A stretch of DNA of 64,000 nt from Xylaria sp. FL1777 (Eukaryota > Ascomycota > Sordariomycetes > Xylariales > Xylariaceae), in contig MU400578.1 of assembly GCA_022578965.1 (NCBI GenBank), positions 62,001-126,000 of the forward strand, given 5' to 3'. The position numbers were made by a program, and so were the translations under genes. Below the pieces are notes generated by a model that ran no database searches, was not told where the DNA came from, and saw nothing but the letters and a program-made list of their open reading frames with translations. Shown here piece by piece: positions 22,869 through 34,161 of the stretch. Positions within the stretch are counted from its first letter, which is position 1. Each line of letters opens with the position of its first letter.

Positions 22869-23925
22869 ATGAAACTTAGCGGCACACGAGGGGCTGGCAA
22901 GGCCGATTCCTGGTACGAAGGAGATCCCGAGGTGCTGTCGAAACAGCTAGACAGCTTCCTCGGCGACGTACCGGCCTCCGCCGTCCACGATACCAGTCTT
23001 CCCGTATCCGGGGCCAAAGTCATAATCGCCCCGTACGTGTGCTCGTACCCAATCTGTCCCAGCTAAGTCGCCCAGGTTCGTGGTTCGTTAACTCGTGTTC
23101 TACAGGCACGCGGGGTACTCATACTCGGGGCCATGCGCCGCCTGGGCCTACAAGTGTCTTGATCTCAGCAAAGCGAAGCGGATATTCCTCCTCGGTCCCT
23201 CCCACACCTACTACCTGCGTGGATGTGCCTTGACCAAGTTCGCCCAGTATGCCACTCCCTTCGGCGACTTGACCATCGACGAACCAGTCGTACAGAAACT
23301 CCGCGACACGGGCAAGTTTCAGGACATGCCAACTTACAATGAAGTCGAGGAACACTCCCTCGAGCTGCATCTGCCTTACATATACAAGCGTATCACCCAG
23401 ACATTCTCCTCCAGAGACGAATACCCTACCCTCGTACCCATCTTGGTGGGCGACAATAAGGGGCCCGAGGAGAAGCAGTTCGGGGCCTTGCTGGCCCCAT
23501 ACCTTCAAGATCCAGACAATGTTTTCGTAGTGAGCTCCGACTTTTGCCACTGGGGCGACCGATTCAGCTACACTGCGTATGCGCCTGGAGGTGACGTGAA
23601 TAATCTCACATCTTTGACGTACAGGACACGCAAGCCCACGGATCCGCCGATCCACGAGAGCATCAAGCTTCTTGACCAACTGGCCATGGACGCCATAGCC
23701 GGCGGTCATCACGATGATTTTGTCGACAATCTCAAGAAGACAAAGAACACAGTCTGTGGACGGCATCCCATCGGAGTTACCATGGCCGCCCTGGAAGAGC
23801 TGGCGCAAGGGACCACTGATGCGGACAAGTATAAGTTCAAATTCGTGCAATACCAACGGAGCAGCCTGGTGGAAGTTGTCTCGGATTCGAGCGTGAGTTA
23901 TGCGTCTGCGTATGCCATTGTCTGA
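22869..23925 (+). CDS. MHO1: MEMO1 family protein
   Basis: Model join(22869..23032,23106..23925), 327 residues; the intron has GTACGT and CTACAG and rebuilds IIAPHAGYSYSGP. The family is clear over the whole length: H56 in APHAGY, H88 in GPSHTYY (the same 32-residue spacing as the two metal-site His of human MEMO1), SSDFCHWG, and C272 in CGRHPIGV. These are the three metal-site ligands of the family, which binds copper or iron and resembles class III extradiol dioxygenases. Human MEMO1 is 297 residues; the extra length here is mostly an insertion around 190-215. Cytosolic. Yeast MHO1 is the counterpart. It lies divergent from the HeLo-like/ankyrin gene. Confidence 0.95.
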
Positions 23926-25916
23926 GAGTGGTGTTATGAGTCTAGAAAGCCATCTCAACTGATAGAAGAGCTCGTGCTCGAGTACATCTTGAGAACCAGC
24001 TTCGGATTACTCGTTTGAAATGATCCTAGCTACTGTGAATCTAGGTGTCCGTAGGTTGTGCATGGCTTTTTCTAGGCTACTGTGTATCTGCACCGTAACT
24101 GTCGTTGTAACTACACTATTCGCTTTAGCTGCTTTCTTAGTCTTGAGGTGCTTCTTCCACGAATTGCGAGATGCTGGCTGTGGTATTCTCTCTTACAATA
24201 CTTCGTACATCCACTATAAATTACACGAAGGGTTCTGCAAATTGATTTGTCCTCAATTAGAATCAGTCGCAAAGAAAGAGTACACGGCAAAAAATCTTAT
24301 AGCCTAAAGATTGATCTGGTCGCATTTGCCCGTACAAGTTAGCCACCTTCTACACAAGATCTCCGGCATGGGTTTAATGCTCTTTCTCCGATACTTAGCC
24401 CCGCAGACTTTATATGGATGCCTGGGATCATGTAATCATGAGGAAATGTGCTTAACACGAGCTTCTGCACGAGCTAGCTTACCGCGAGCCATATACGCGG
24501 GTTTACCTGTGCGTTGTCAGGAAAACTCACGGTATAAGAGCACCAATAGAGGCCATTATAATACGGCTGCCTGCCGACGACAAGATGGGGGAGCGGTAGA
24601 GATCTGTCGATGACGGTGGCGATCCCACACGAACGGCGTCACGGGAGAGCATGCACTATGTATATGTAGTATTTGACATGATCGTATAACGGTAGCACGG
24701 TAGCACGGTAGCCTTGTTAATTTGCCCTCAGCAGCGGTGTGGGTAGGTCTTACCTAATGCGAACGACTTCGTATGCTTATATGTACTTATTTCGTAGCAT
24801 ACTTCGTACATGGGGTATGGTTGTTGATCGTGTTTTGTCGAGGCTCTTAGCTGTCCGAAATTCAAACTCAACTTATCTACATACCCAAGTAATTATGCGT
24901 ACCTAGAGTATTGCTTTGTCCTACAGAATTACACTACTTATTTACAAGCTATAGGAACTTTTCTTTCTTTCTTTAAAAACACCCGAGCCTGGCGGTACTA
25001 AGAATGGCACAGCCCGTGTATCTAACGCCTCACGGCCGCGTCGGAGACGCCAGACAGAACATAGACAGAACAGAGGCTGCAAAAGCTGACTAGACTACCT
25101 AGTATGGTATCTATTTTCATAGGGGGCCTAATCTTACTCCGCCCCAGCCTCATGGGATTGAGTATTCTGGTGTCAATGTCTACCTGCTTCTCATTCTTGA
25201 ACAACATTTAAGAGGGTGATAAAGTGATGCCTGATATCCAGTGCTACAGTGTTGTGAAGATTCTGCGAGATCTAAAATTAGAGAGGCGATACGATTGCCA
25301 TTGTAGCTAGATACCGCCCAGGTGAGGTTTGGCATATGTGGGTTAGGTACCTCTCTAGTACCTAGGCAGTGCTCTAATGCTTTATAGGTATGTAGAGTGG
25401 AGTTTTGGTCTCAAACTTAGGTGCATACCCACGCTAGCTGTAGGAAGTAAGTAACATACTAGCAGCAACAGATGGGATAATTAATTGGCTGTGGATTCTC
25501 AGGGGCTAGACACACTAGGACGCTCCCCCCTGCCAAAAATGGTAAGTTTGGCACAGTTCCTCTGCGGCAGCTGTAACAAAGCGCTCTCCTGTCCACTAAA
25601 GCCATCCACCCACACGCATCTGACACCCTTCCATTTCTACCAGCGCAGCAACCCTTCCGACTTGTTATTCTAACCCCCTTCCAACCAGAACTTTCGCGTG
25701 GACTGCTATATCTTGGACCTGGGTCTCTGTCACCTTTGCTCGGCATTGGCTTTGGTTGCCTCTTGTCATCTCCGTTCTTGATTTTTATTGCTTGTATTCC
25801 TGTTCTTTTTATTGTTACTTGGCCAATAATTCAACACCTCCTGTATATACTGCAAGCCGTACGACCGCGTTGCTGTTGGTAGCCAAGCTGCCGACAAGAA
25901 ACAGCCAACCATCATC
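23926..25916. other. Intergenic, 5' region of the syntaxin gene
   Basis: 2 kb without a supported gene. A short hydrophobic frame at 24020-24307 is noted but not accepted. A GGTAGCAC unit repeats nearly three times at 24691-24713. C/T-rich DNA at 25560-25860 precedes the syntaxin start and looks like a strong fungal promoter/leader. Confidence 0.5.
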
Positions 25917-27399
25917 ATGAGTGTAAGTGTTTCATCTTTCCCTGTCCCGTTTCAACTCGCTGCAGACCGACGGACGTTCAAGTCTAGTTTTATGTCCTCT
26001 CGAGGTGTCTGCTGTCCTCGCCTCACTCCCCAATTCTAGTTTCAATCCTTTCTCTGTGAGATACGAGTAGGCTAACACAATGGCACAGTACGGGTACATC
26101 CTTCTTTTACCCTCAGCTACTACTGGCGCACATTCTGGTCACTACACGAACCTGCTCTAACATACAATCTTCTATAGATACGGCGGACAGCAAAATCCCT
26201 TTGACGACCGCAATGATGCTGGTCGCGGTGGCTTCGGGGGAGGGTTACCCTCCCGCCCGAACTATCGCAACCAGGGGCCATCAGCCGACAGCTACAATGA
26301 TTACGGATGTAGGTTGGACCATACAGAAGAAAGACGAGGTGTTTTTGCCCGTAGAGAGACTAATCGCCAATGCCACAGCAAACAATGTCGAAATGGCACC
26401 CCTAGCTCAAAACGCAGATCCCTTCTCTGACCGAAACCCAAATTCAGCCCTTGATGAGATATCCGACATCAACCGTGGAATTGATACCATCGACCGAAAT
26501 TTGGAACAGCTGAAGATGCTTCAGCAGCGCTCCCTCGATGACGCCGATAGCTCCGCTTCTAGCAGCACCAACAGGCAGCTCGACCGTCTTAGTTCCGAGA
26601 CTATGGCCCAGTACAGGTCACTCACAGAGCGAGTTCGCCAGTTGAAGAGCAAGCCTGAAAACAATCAGAGATTTGGCCAACAGGTGCGCCGTGTAGATAG
26701 CCGACTCAAGGATGCCATCCGGGCGTACCAGCAAGTCGAGTCCAGCTTCCGTAAGAAGACGGAGGAACAGATGGCCCGCCAATACAGGATCGTACGCCCT
26801 GAGGCCACCGAAGAAGAAGTCAGGGCCGCCGTGACTGATCAGACTGGTGGACAAGTCTTCCAGCAAGCTTTGATGCAGAGCAACCGTCGCGGCCAGGCAC
26901 AGGCCGTGCTGAACGCCGTCCAAGATCGCCATGCCCAACTGCAGAAGATCGAGCAGCAAATGATAGAGTTAGCGCAGTTGTTCCAGGACATGGACACACT
27001 GGTTATGCAACAGGATGTGTCGGTCACGAACATCGAGCAGAAGGGTGAAGAAGTCGTCGATAACTTGGAAAGGGGCAACGTCGAAATCGGCACTGCCGTT
27101 AAAACCGCCCGAGCGACCCGAAAGAAGAAGTGGATTTGCTTTGGTGTTGTCGGTATGTTGTTTCCCATCCAGCGTATCTGTTTCTTTATTAACATTTCAA
27201 ACTAGTCGCCATTATCGTCATCCTTGTCGCTATTCTAGTTGGTTACTTTGTTACCCACCCGATCGGTGGTAATAAGAAGCGAAGCTTGGATGCGATTCTT
27301 AATATTCGTTCAGTAATCGAAAACAAGCCTGTTCCGCGGCTGCTGAACTCGAGAATTAGCGCGGATACGAGACGATGGCTTACAAGCACGACAACGTAG
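25917..27399 (+). CDS. SSO1: Plasma-membrane syntaxin (Qa-SNARE, Sso1-like)
   Basis: Preferred model join(25917..25922,26089..26093,26178..26308,26379..27152,27206..27399), 369 residues starting MSYGYGGQQNPFDDRND. If the first intron is instead part of the leader, translation can begin at the ATG at 26080 and give MAQYGYGGQQNPF from exon 26080..26093. Residues 1-70 are a flexible Gly/Asn-rich leader. The Habc three-helix bundle covers about 75-200. The SNARE helix covers about 240-297 (LAQLFQDMDTLVMQQD onward), followed by RATRKKKW. The membrane anchor is 306-321 (VAIIVILVAILVGYFV). A 48-residue tail lies beyond it, long for this family. It pairs with SNAP-25 and synaptobrevin-type SNAREs for secretory-vesicle fusion at the plasma membrane. 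Confidence 0.9.
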
Positions 27400-28775
27400 A
27401 TGCGATGCACCGAATGCATCCTTTGTAATGCTAATTCGAATTGCCAACGGAGCAACTTGTTTTCTGGCTCCCAATGATACCCGCAATCAACCAACCTACT
27501 TACTCTTCGAGTTCTCTTCGCAACCTCCAATCAGACTCGTTCTCCGTATAGCTAGTTTTTAACTCGGGTGTTTTGGCGTATCTAGATTTTTAACCCGGAC
27601 CTTTCCCCCGTTGTTTCGTCGCATAAGGAGTTCAGACTTGATGTCGAATTCGCCTGAGGAAAAGGGAGGAAGGTCTGGCCGTTTGATGGTTTAGTTGGTT
27701 GGTTGGGCCACCCCAATCTCTCGAAGTGCGAAATAAGAGCCGTTGGCTCGATTATTCGCTCGTTTCGCATCGCACCATGTCACCAGGTGTCACATCTGCA
27801 CAATACCTACCTGTACAGCCGATACGAAGTCGCACTTGTCTCGTTGTGTATCCTTTTATCTCGTGTCATTTTTCTGTTAGGAGAAAAGGGGAGTTCGATG
27901 CATTTTCGAGGCGTCCGGTAAAACTTTGAATTACTACCTCCTACTTCCTAACGCCTAACGAATGAGCTTAGCTTTGCTTTGTTTGTGCTCTGTGATTGGT
28001 TTATTCAACATTACTAAGTTCAATCAATCACCATCGTAATGTAGGCGTATTTGTGTAATTGGACTAGTAGTTTTTCCTGGAGTGGACAAACTGTTCGAGA
28101 GTGATAGTTCATGTCTCAAGGCCCATTCACACATGCGTGAGTCTCAATTGCGTTTCTCTTTCTTCATGCGTACGTAACAATATAGCAAGGCTCGTTCCTC
28201 TTTCGAATCACTAGCCTTGCAAATCAATCTATCTCACACCCTATACGGAGACCAAATGAGGTTTCTTCGTAATCTTGTATTATAAGATAAAACCCCTCAT
28301 GTCCTGTAGTGGGATGGCACGCCCGTTCCTTGCGTAAGAGAAATAATGCAAAAGAGAAAAAAAAAAAAGGAATATACGGGCCGATCTCACGTTCCCATGA
28401 TTAAAATCCACATGAAGGACGGATGATTCTTGACTCCCGATCTCCGGCCAGATTGTTCCTTGTCCTCACATCAACCATAGGACATCAACGATCAGCCAAA
28501 CATATGAGAACACGATGGTAGGAACGCTACATTTGTGATCATTGGACCACCCCGCTGTACCGTGCTATATATTCAATGTCATGAGCGAGTCCCACCAAGA
28601 GTTGTAAAGGAATAAGCTTCAGCACTGCACTCCTGCTCGACGTCGTCATACCGCGCTGATCTGTGTTCTTTGGTGAGTTGGTAACAACAGAGAATTTCTA
28701 CAAAATCCGATGAACTCTGCTGCGACGAGTTATTAAATATAAATCGGCCATGGTGAACTTGTTCCATATTAGACT
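27400..28775. other. Intergenic between convergent genes
   Basis: 1.4 kb between the syntaxin stop and the 3' end of the gene at 28776. Presumably two 3' UTRs. A poly-A tract lies at about 28357-28370. No coding frame supported. Confidence 0.5.
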
Positions 28776-29525
28776 TCAGACTGAAGGACTCGGATCCTTG
28801 GCGACTGGCTCTTGTGCTACTACGTCTTCCTCGCCTGCTGTTCGAGGGGTAATCTTCTTCCTTCTGTCCTCACTGGCATTGACGACGTTTCGCAGGGTCG
28901 CCATGCGCTTGTCGAACTCGTCTAGCATGCTGGGGTAATCATCTGCCTCTCGAGAGCGCTCTCGCTCACGGTGCCTGCTACTACTACCGCTCGCGCTGCC
29001 GGAACGCTGGTGACTCGTCTCATCAGATATCCTCATCTCCGACGGTGAGCCAGGGACGCTCATCTCGATTCCTTCGATCCGTAGCATGAGTCTGTCGGGG
29101 CGGCTGCTATTGTCAACACCAGCATCCCCACTTCCGCCGCTGTGCCCTGCATCTGATGAAGGAGGTGAGATATGGCTGAGCTGGGTGTTCAGAACAGCCC
29201 ATGATGGAGAAAGACTAGAAGCCCAAGAAACACTGAAATGACCATCGTCATCGGTAGAGAGATCGAGGAGCATGGCTCGGTTGGCGGGAGTAGGGCCGGA
29301 GCCCTGTTCGTCGGCATCGGCGTGTTCACACTCGGCAAGCGCCTGTGTCAGAACGTCGGGATCGTCGTCGCTAAATATATACCGCACATGCGGATGGTGC
29401 GTAGTCCGTGTAGATGCATTATTGACGAGTGTGAAGACAGGTGCAAAAGGAGGAGGCGTGCGTGGACGTTGAGGGTCTTGGGGATGGTCCGCCGTAGACG
29501 GCCGATTGTCGGCTGGGTCCATCAT
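28776..29525 (-). CDS. Conserved hypothetical protein next to APC11
   Basis: A single exon of 249 residues starting MMDPADN. I do not recognise a named family. The N-terminal part is Pro-rich. A structured-looking block follows, HHPHVRYIFSDDDPDVLTQA, then a stretch through MLLDL and SVSWASSLSPSWAVL, then LMLRIEGIEM after a Ser/Gly linker. A charged Arg/Glu region (RHRERERSREADDYPSMLDE) is predicted helical. The pattern of alternating conserved blocks and linkers suggests an adaptor or regulatory protein. It is on the same strand as APC11, 660 bases downstream of it. No signal peptide or membrane segment. Confidence 0.75.
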   Translation of the reverse strand: MMDPADNRPSTADHPQDPQRPRTPPPFAPVFTLVNNASTRTTHHPHVRYIFSDDDPDVLTQALAECEHADADEQGSGPTPANRAMLLDLSTDDDGHFSVSWASSLSPSWAVLNTQLSHISPPSSDAGHSGGSGDAGVDNSSRPDRLMLRIEGIEMSVPGSPSEMRISDETSHQRSGSASGSSSRHRERERSREADDYPSMLDEFDKRMATLRNVVNASEDRRKKITPRTAGEEDVVAQEPVAKDPSPSV

Positions 29526-30185
29526 CTCGAGGGTTGATCGGGGACGCAAGACATGGGAATCGGTGGCTTGAGAACACGGCGACGTAGCAGGAACGGGGGA
29601 AACAAGGAGAGAAAGGAGAAAGACGCATCTTGGGGAGCTAAGGTTCTGTTAGGAGGCTAGCAAGAAAGCTCACGTCCGATTGATGGTACGGATGCACACC
29701 GGGATGCATGACAGCTGCAGTTCGGCTGCAAGCAAGCTGCAGGAGTAATAGGGTAGGTACTTAAGGCAGGCAGGCAGGCAGGCTAGGTAGCCTAGGTGCT
29801 TAGGCTAGTAACTTCTATCTTATCGAGCGGGATGTGGGTCTGCACCGTATCCACTTTGTTGGGGGCCAGCAAGAGGTATGGTAGCTACCTTCTGCTAGGG
29901 GTCTTGCTAAGGTCCAACACGTTAAGCTCTCCCCCTCTGCCTGCCTGTGTCAGTTGCGTTAAAGGATAATGTGGGAATACGGAGATCTGATGATTATTGT
30001 GAACAAGATGTCTTGTATAAATTGAATAGTGCATAACATGACACTCACCTCAGGTTTTCTAATAGCACTTGTGATATACAACATTAGTAAAAGCTAATAA
30101 GCATGTGTTACGTTCCAACAGAGTCAATGAGTACGACTTCATAGTAAAAGGAAGCATTCGAAGCAGCGGCACCGTTCTCCTTCGG
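29526..30185. other. Intergenic with GGCA repeat
   Basis: 660 bases between two same-strand genes. A short GGCA tandem repeat of about five units lies at 29765-29783, followed by an AGGTAGCCTAGGT-like sequence. Confidence 0.5.
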
Positions 30186-30703
30186 CTATAGTGTCTGTAG
30201 CGGTCTATTATTCTCTTCATGTACCTCTGGCTGCTGCTGCTGCTGCTGTTGGCCGCTACTCGATTCGTTCCACTCGAATTCTATTATAACTGTCAGCATA
30301 GCATAGGTCAAGGCACACAGCAACTATACTCACTTTGTCTGCACATGGGACACTGTCCCTTGGCCGAGCCTTGCTTGATCCACTCCATTATACAATGCTT
30401 TGTCGCCGTCAGTTTGAGGCTCATGTGATCTGAGGGTGTAGGACTGGCCTCGCCAGGCACTGACCATGTGAAAGTTGTGACCACATTTCCCGGACACTAC
30501 AAGGCTGGTTAGCCAGCTGTCCCAAGAATTAGGTTATACAACTGAACAACGGCAAACTCACAGAGACTGCAGTCATCGCCAGGGTATTTGCATGTGGGAC
30601 AGGTGCCGTCGAAGTGAACCTGGCAAATACCACAGACGTCGTCTTCGGGAAGATCCCACCGCCAAGTCGCGACAGCGTCCCACTTCTTGATCTTGACCTT
30701 CAT
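30186..30703 (-). CDS. APC11: Anaphase-promoting complex subunit 11, RING-H2
   Basis: Four exons: complement(join(30186..30280,30334..30397,30465..30496,30562..30703)), 110 residues. It begins MKVKIKKWDAVATWRW, the strongly conserved APC11 start. The RING-H2 ligands are all present once spliced: CGICQVHFDGTC, CKYPGDDC, CGHNFHMHCI, and CPMCRQKFEW. The last intron must end at ATAATAG (30281); the nearer CAG would replace QKFEW with an unrelated sequence. APC11 is the catalytic RING subunit of the APC/C ubiquitin ligase, working with the cullin-like APC2 in the nucleus during mitosis. The C-terminal tail after ESSSG is a seven-Gln run and then a short polar end. Divergent from the rhodanese gene. 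Confidence 0.95.
30231..30248 (-). repeat. CAG microsatellite inside APC11
   Basis: Six CTG units on the + strand, coding six Gln as CAG; with the adjacent CAA this gives a seven-Gln run in the APC11 tail. Confidence 0.9.
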
Positions 30704-31618
30704 GGCTACGCGACTCGCCACGCCGATCGTAAATAATACCGTATTTATTGTATATCGAGGAATCTCAGGTGATTTGCGAGGGAGGCTTATAATATTACCA
30801 CGAGTTGCAAGGTCGAAAGTTGTGGCGAGGGGTCTCAAGACGTGTCCATTCTTTTCTTTGTCGTAGGTGTACTTTATGTATACCTAGGTACTATGCTGGA
30901 ACATGCTGGATAATAGAACCAGGACTTAAATATGTGTACCTATGTAACCCCACCTTGAGCCGCCCAGCTACAAATGTAGGTATACCTACCTAGGTTTCTA
31001 ACCACATATTCTGCTCTTATCGGCACACTGTTAGTTCAGACGGGATCGGTAGGTGCTCGGGCATGTTCTGTAGCTTCCGGAAAGCAATTCACGATAAGGG
31101 AAAAGAGCTATAGATACTTACTATATGCACTGACTCTACGCCAACCGAAGCTCCCTCCCTACCTACACTCCCTAAGGTACCTACACTACCATCGACACAT
31201 ACACAGTAGAAGCTATCTAAAGTAGCGTCAACAACTGCCCCTACGGCCATGAAAAGCTACGGTAGATTGACGTAGAAGCTACCCTACCTACCTTAGTTTT
31301 AACTCCCCGCATCTGGGGAGCTCCCTCTTTCTTCTCTGCCGTGCTTTATTGCTGATCATTGCTGGTTGGTGGGCTGCTTGTTGCTTTGTCGCTCGGCGCT
31401 CTTCGTCGTTGCGGCCTGTCTCCAGCTTCGCCCAGTCCCGGATGCCCTGCATCGTGGACTCTTCTCCGCTCGTCGCCGATTCGCCGAAACACGGAGCTCC
31501 AGCGCACGCGATATCACAACACCGACATCGCCGGCAGATCTCGCCGCCGCCCTGATTCGCTTTCGTTTGTTTGTCAGCCGCCGCCCAACAACCGACACTC
31601 CTCCTGTCCTCGCCTACC
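30704..31618. other. Divergent promoter region, APC11 and rhodanese
   Basis: 915 bases with TACCTAGGTA copy 6 (30881-30890), a second ACCTAGGT near 30988, and several TACC-rich tracts. No coding frame supported. Confidence 0.5.
30881..30890. repeat. TACCTAGGTA palindrome, copy 6
   Basis: A perfect copy in the APC11/rhodanese divergent intergenic region. Confidence 0.8.
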
Positions 31619-32716
31619 ATGGCGGCTGTCCACATCTTCCGCTCAACAAGCGCCGCCCTTCCTCGACATCTCTTCCGAAAATCCCAGACCGCCAACATGG
31701 CCGCCCGTCGAGCCCTCTCGTCCTATCTCGTCACGCCCAAAGAGCTTGCTGAGGCCCTCAAGACAAGTCCTCCCTCTCCGATCAGCACCGACCCCCGCGT
31801 CATCCCCCTGTGTGCCTCCTGGTTTCTGCCCAATGATCACCGAACCGGCATTGAGGCCTTCCACGAGAAGCGCATCCCCAAGGCCCGCTTCTTCGATCTC
31901 GACAAGGTCAAGGACAAGCACTCGCCCTACCCGCACATGCTCCCTACCGCCAAGCAGTTTGCCGAGGCTATGAGCGCCTTAGGCATTCGTAAGGACGATA
32001 CCGTCGTTGTCTACGATCATCACGAGGTCGGCATATTCAGTGCTCCGCGTGTTGGCTGGACACTCCGTGTCTTCGGCCACCCCAAAGTACACATCCTCAA
32101 CAACTTCAAGCTATGGGTCGAGGAAGGCTACCCGACTGAGTCCGGTAACCTCTATACCATTGAGTGCAATCCATACCCAATCCCCCAGCTTGATGAGAGC
32201 AAGGTCGCCAGCTACGAGGAGGTACGTGAAGTTGCTCAGGACTATAATAAGGAGGGCGCCGAGGGAGTGCAGATTCTTGATGCGCGCCCTAGCGGTAGAT
32301 TCACCGGCGTGGCTCCCGAGCCGAGAGAAGGATTATCATCAGGACACATCCCAGGCTCAATCAACATTCCCTTCAGCGATGTGTTAGATCCGACAACCAA
32401 GACAATCCTACCAAAGGACCAGCTGAGGAAACTCTTCGAGCAGAAGGGGGTGGATCCTTCAAAGCCTATTATCTCGAGCTGCGGCACAGGCGTGACAGCG
32501 GCCGTTATCGAGACTGCTCTAGAGGAGGCTGGCTATGGCTCAGCCGAGAACCGCAGAGTTTACGATGGTAGCTGGACGTAAGTTACCTTATCCTAAAGAG
32601 GACAGGTACCCCTTCTTTACGGTGTAAGCTAACTTAAGTATGCAAACAGTGAATGGGCACAGCGTGTTGAACCCTCTGACAATCTCATCATCAAAGATCC
32701 CCCGAAGGAAACATAA
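31619..32716 (+). CDS. TUM1: Thiosulfate/3-mercaptopyruvate sulfurtransferase, tandem rhodanese
   Basis: Model join(31619..32577,32650..32716), 341 residues. Two rhodanese domains: the first about 35-175 (LCASWFLPNDHRTG, DTVVVYDH), the second about 195-335 (ILDARPSGRFTG, GHIPGSINIPFSD) with active-site C288 in SSCGTGVTA. The last exon gives EWAQRVEPSDN, the typical end. The enzyme moves sulfur from thiosulfate or mercaptopyruvate through a Cys persulfide; yeast Tum1 feeds the Uba4-Urm1 tRNA thiolation pathway. A first start at 31619 gives a basic, Ser/Arg-rich leader that resembles a mitochondrial presequence; a second in-frame ATG at 31697 would give a cytosolic form. Open frame before 31619 has no ATG. 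Confidence 0.94.
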
Positions 32717-34161
32717 TCTAAACGCTGAAAAAAATAATAATAAATAAATAAGGGTAATTCCTCCACATCCACCAAAGAGTTCCCTTCTTGGACTCCAACC
32801 CGAAAGAACCCCGAAAAGGATGGATGAATAACATTGTGAGATACCCGCCCTGAAATTCTGTGGCGTTCACTGTTGTTAAAAGAGAACCTGTACAATTACT
32901 AGGGTGACGCTCACCAGCTCACCCTTTCCTCCCAATTGTTAGTTGCTTTGTTTTTGTCCTCCATGGTGTTTGAGTGTAAGACACACCAACTCTCAGAAAC
33001 AACCCAAAAATTAACAACCCTCCTCTCATCTGATACTCCAGCTCCTGCGCCCTCGAGACGACCTACACCACATACTATCATCCTAACCACGCCTGCAAGC
33101 CATGGTTTTCCCCTGTATACATACGTGGACATAGACTCCGTCAGTTTATGTAGGAATCATAGCAGCAGTGAAACAAGGCTCTCGTAATTGAATTCTTTAC
33201 CTATGCCAGCTTTCTGATACGTCATGACTTTCGCATATGGCGACTCGAAGGACACCATGAAAACTACGTGACCATAATTGTCGTCATGTGCCTCACAAGT
33301 CGATACATTCAAACTCTCCACGGAGAAATATAACCTAACTGAGTGGCTAGGTGAGTAAGGAGGCCGAAACCTTCAGCATACTCATAACCTCCGACCACAG
33401 GAGAGATAAGAGGAAACTCAATCGTAAAACCCTCTAATAGAACACACACGCTGTATTTATGATTGAAGAAGTACTGATGATTCAGAGATCAACCTAATTT
33501 CCTCATAGACTCAGTTTGCTGTTGCCACACTTCCTACCTTCTAATGCCTTCTGAGCGTTAAACAACTTGGCAACGAAGCATTACACAAATCTAGATACTG
33601 CCCCATACGCCTATATCCCATCACTACGTCCCATGACAGTTGGCCAGCTCTATTTTCTGGCCAAGGAGCCGATCTAGATAGACGAAAATCGACTTGACCT
33701 TCTGTCTCCTCAGAGATATATGCGACCTTTAAATGATTTCACAATCTCAAGAATAGGAACTTCTCGGGAAGAAACAAAATTCACAGACTAAGGGTCTTTC
33801 TGTCTCGCGTGATACTGTCATAGTATAGGTAATCTAACCTAAGTGTCCCCTCATTTATTTGTTTCCTTCAGTGCCCTTCTTAAAGTAATATCGCGCTTCC
33901 TTTAGCTCATGCCGCTAAGTATCTTCCATGGAATGAGAAGTAGAAAATTAGGATCTTGATAACTGCATAGGCTGATAGATACCCTAGTAAAGCTTTGATT
34001 CCAAAGAACGTGTGACCCCTTTTTTGTTTTGTTTTCTTCTCTTCCTGCGTAAATTCCCTGTATACTTGATTATCTAGTTATCCTCATCCTTCTATTTTTC
34101 TTGTTCGTACTGCTTGATCTACCTGTACTACCAAGTCTTCACCCTTCTTTTTCTCTTCCCC
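32717..34161. other. Intergenic between convergent genes
   Basis: 1.4 kb between the rhodanese stop and the mucin-like gene's stop. T-rich tracts near 34019-34050 and 34095-34160. No coding frame supported. Confidence 0.5.

Noticed and set aside
24020..24307. A 95-codon frame with one strongly hydrophobic segment
   Set aside because: It stands alone in gene-free DNA with no family resemblance; a chance frame is as likely.
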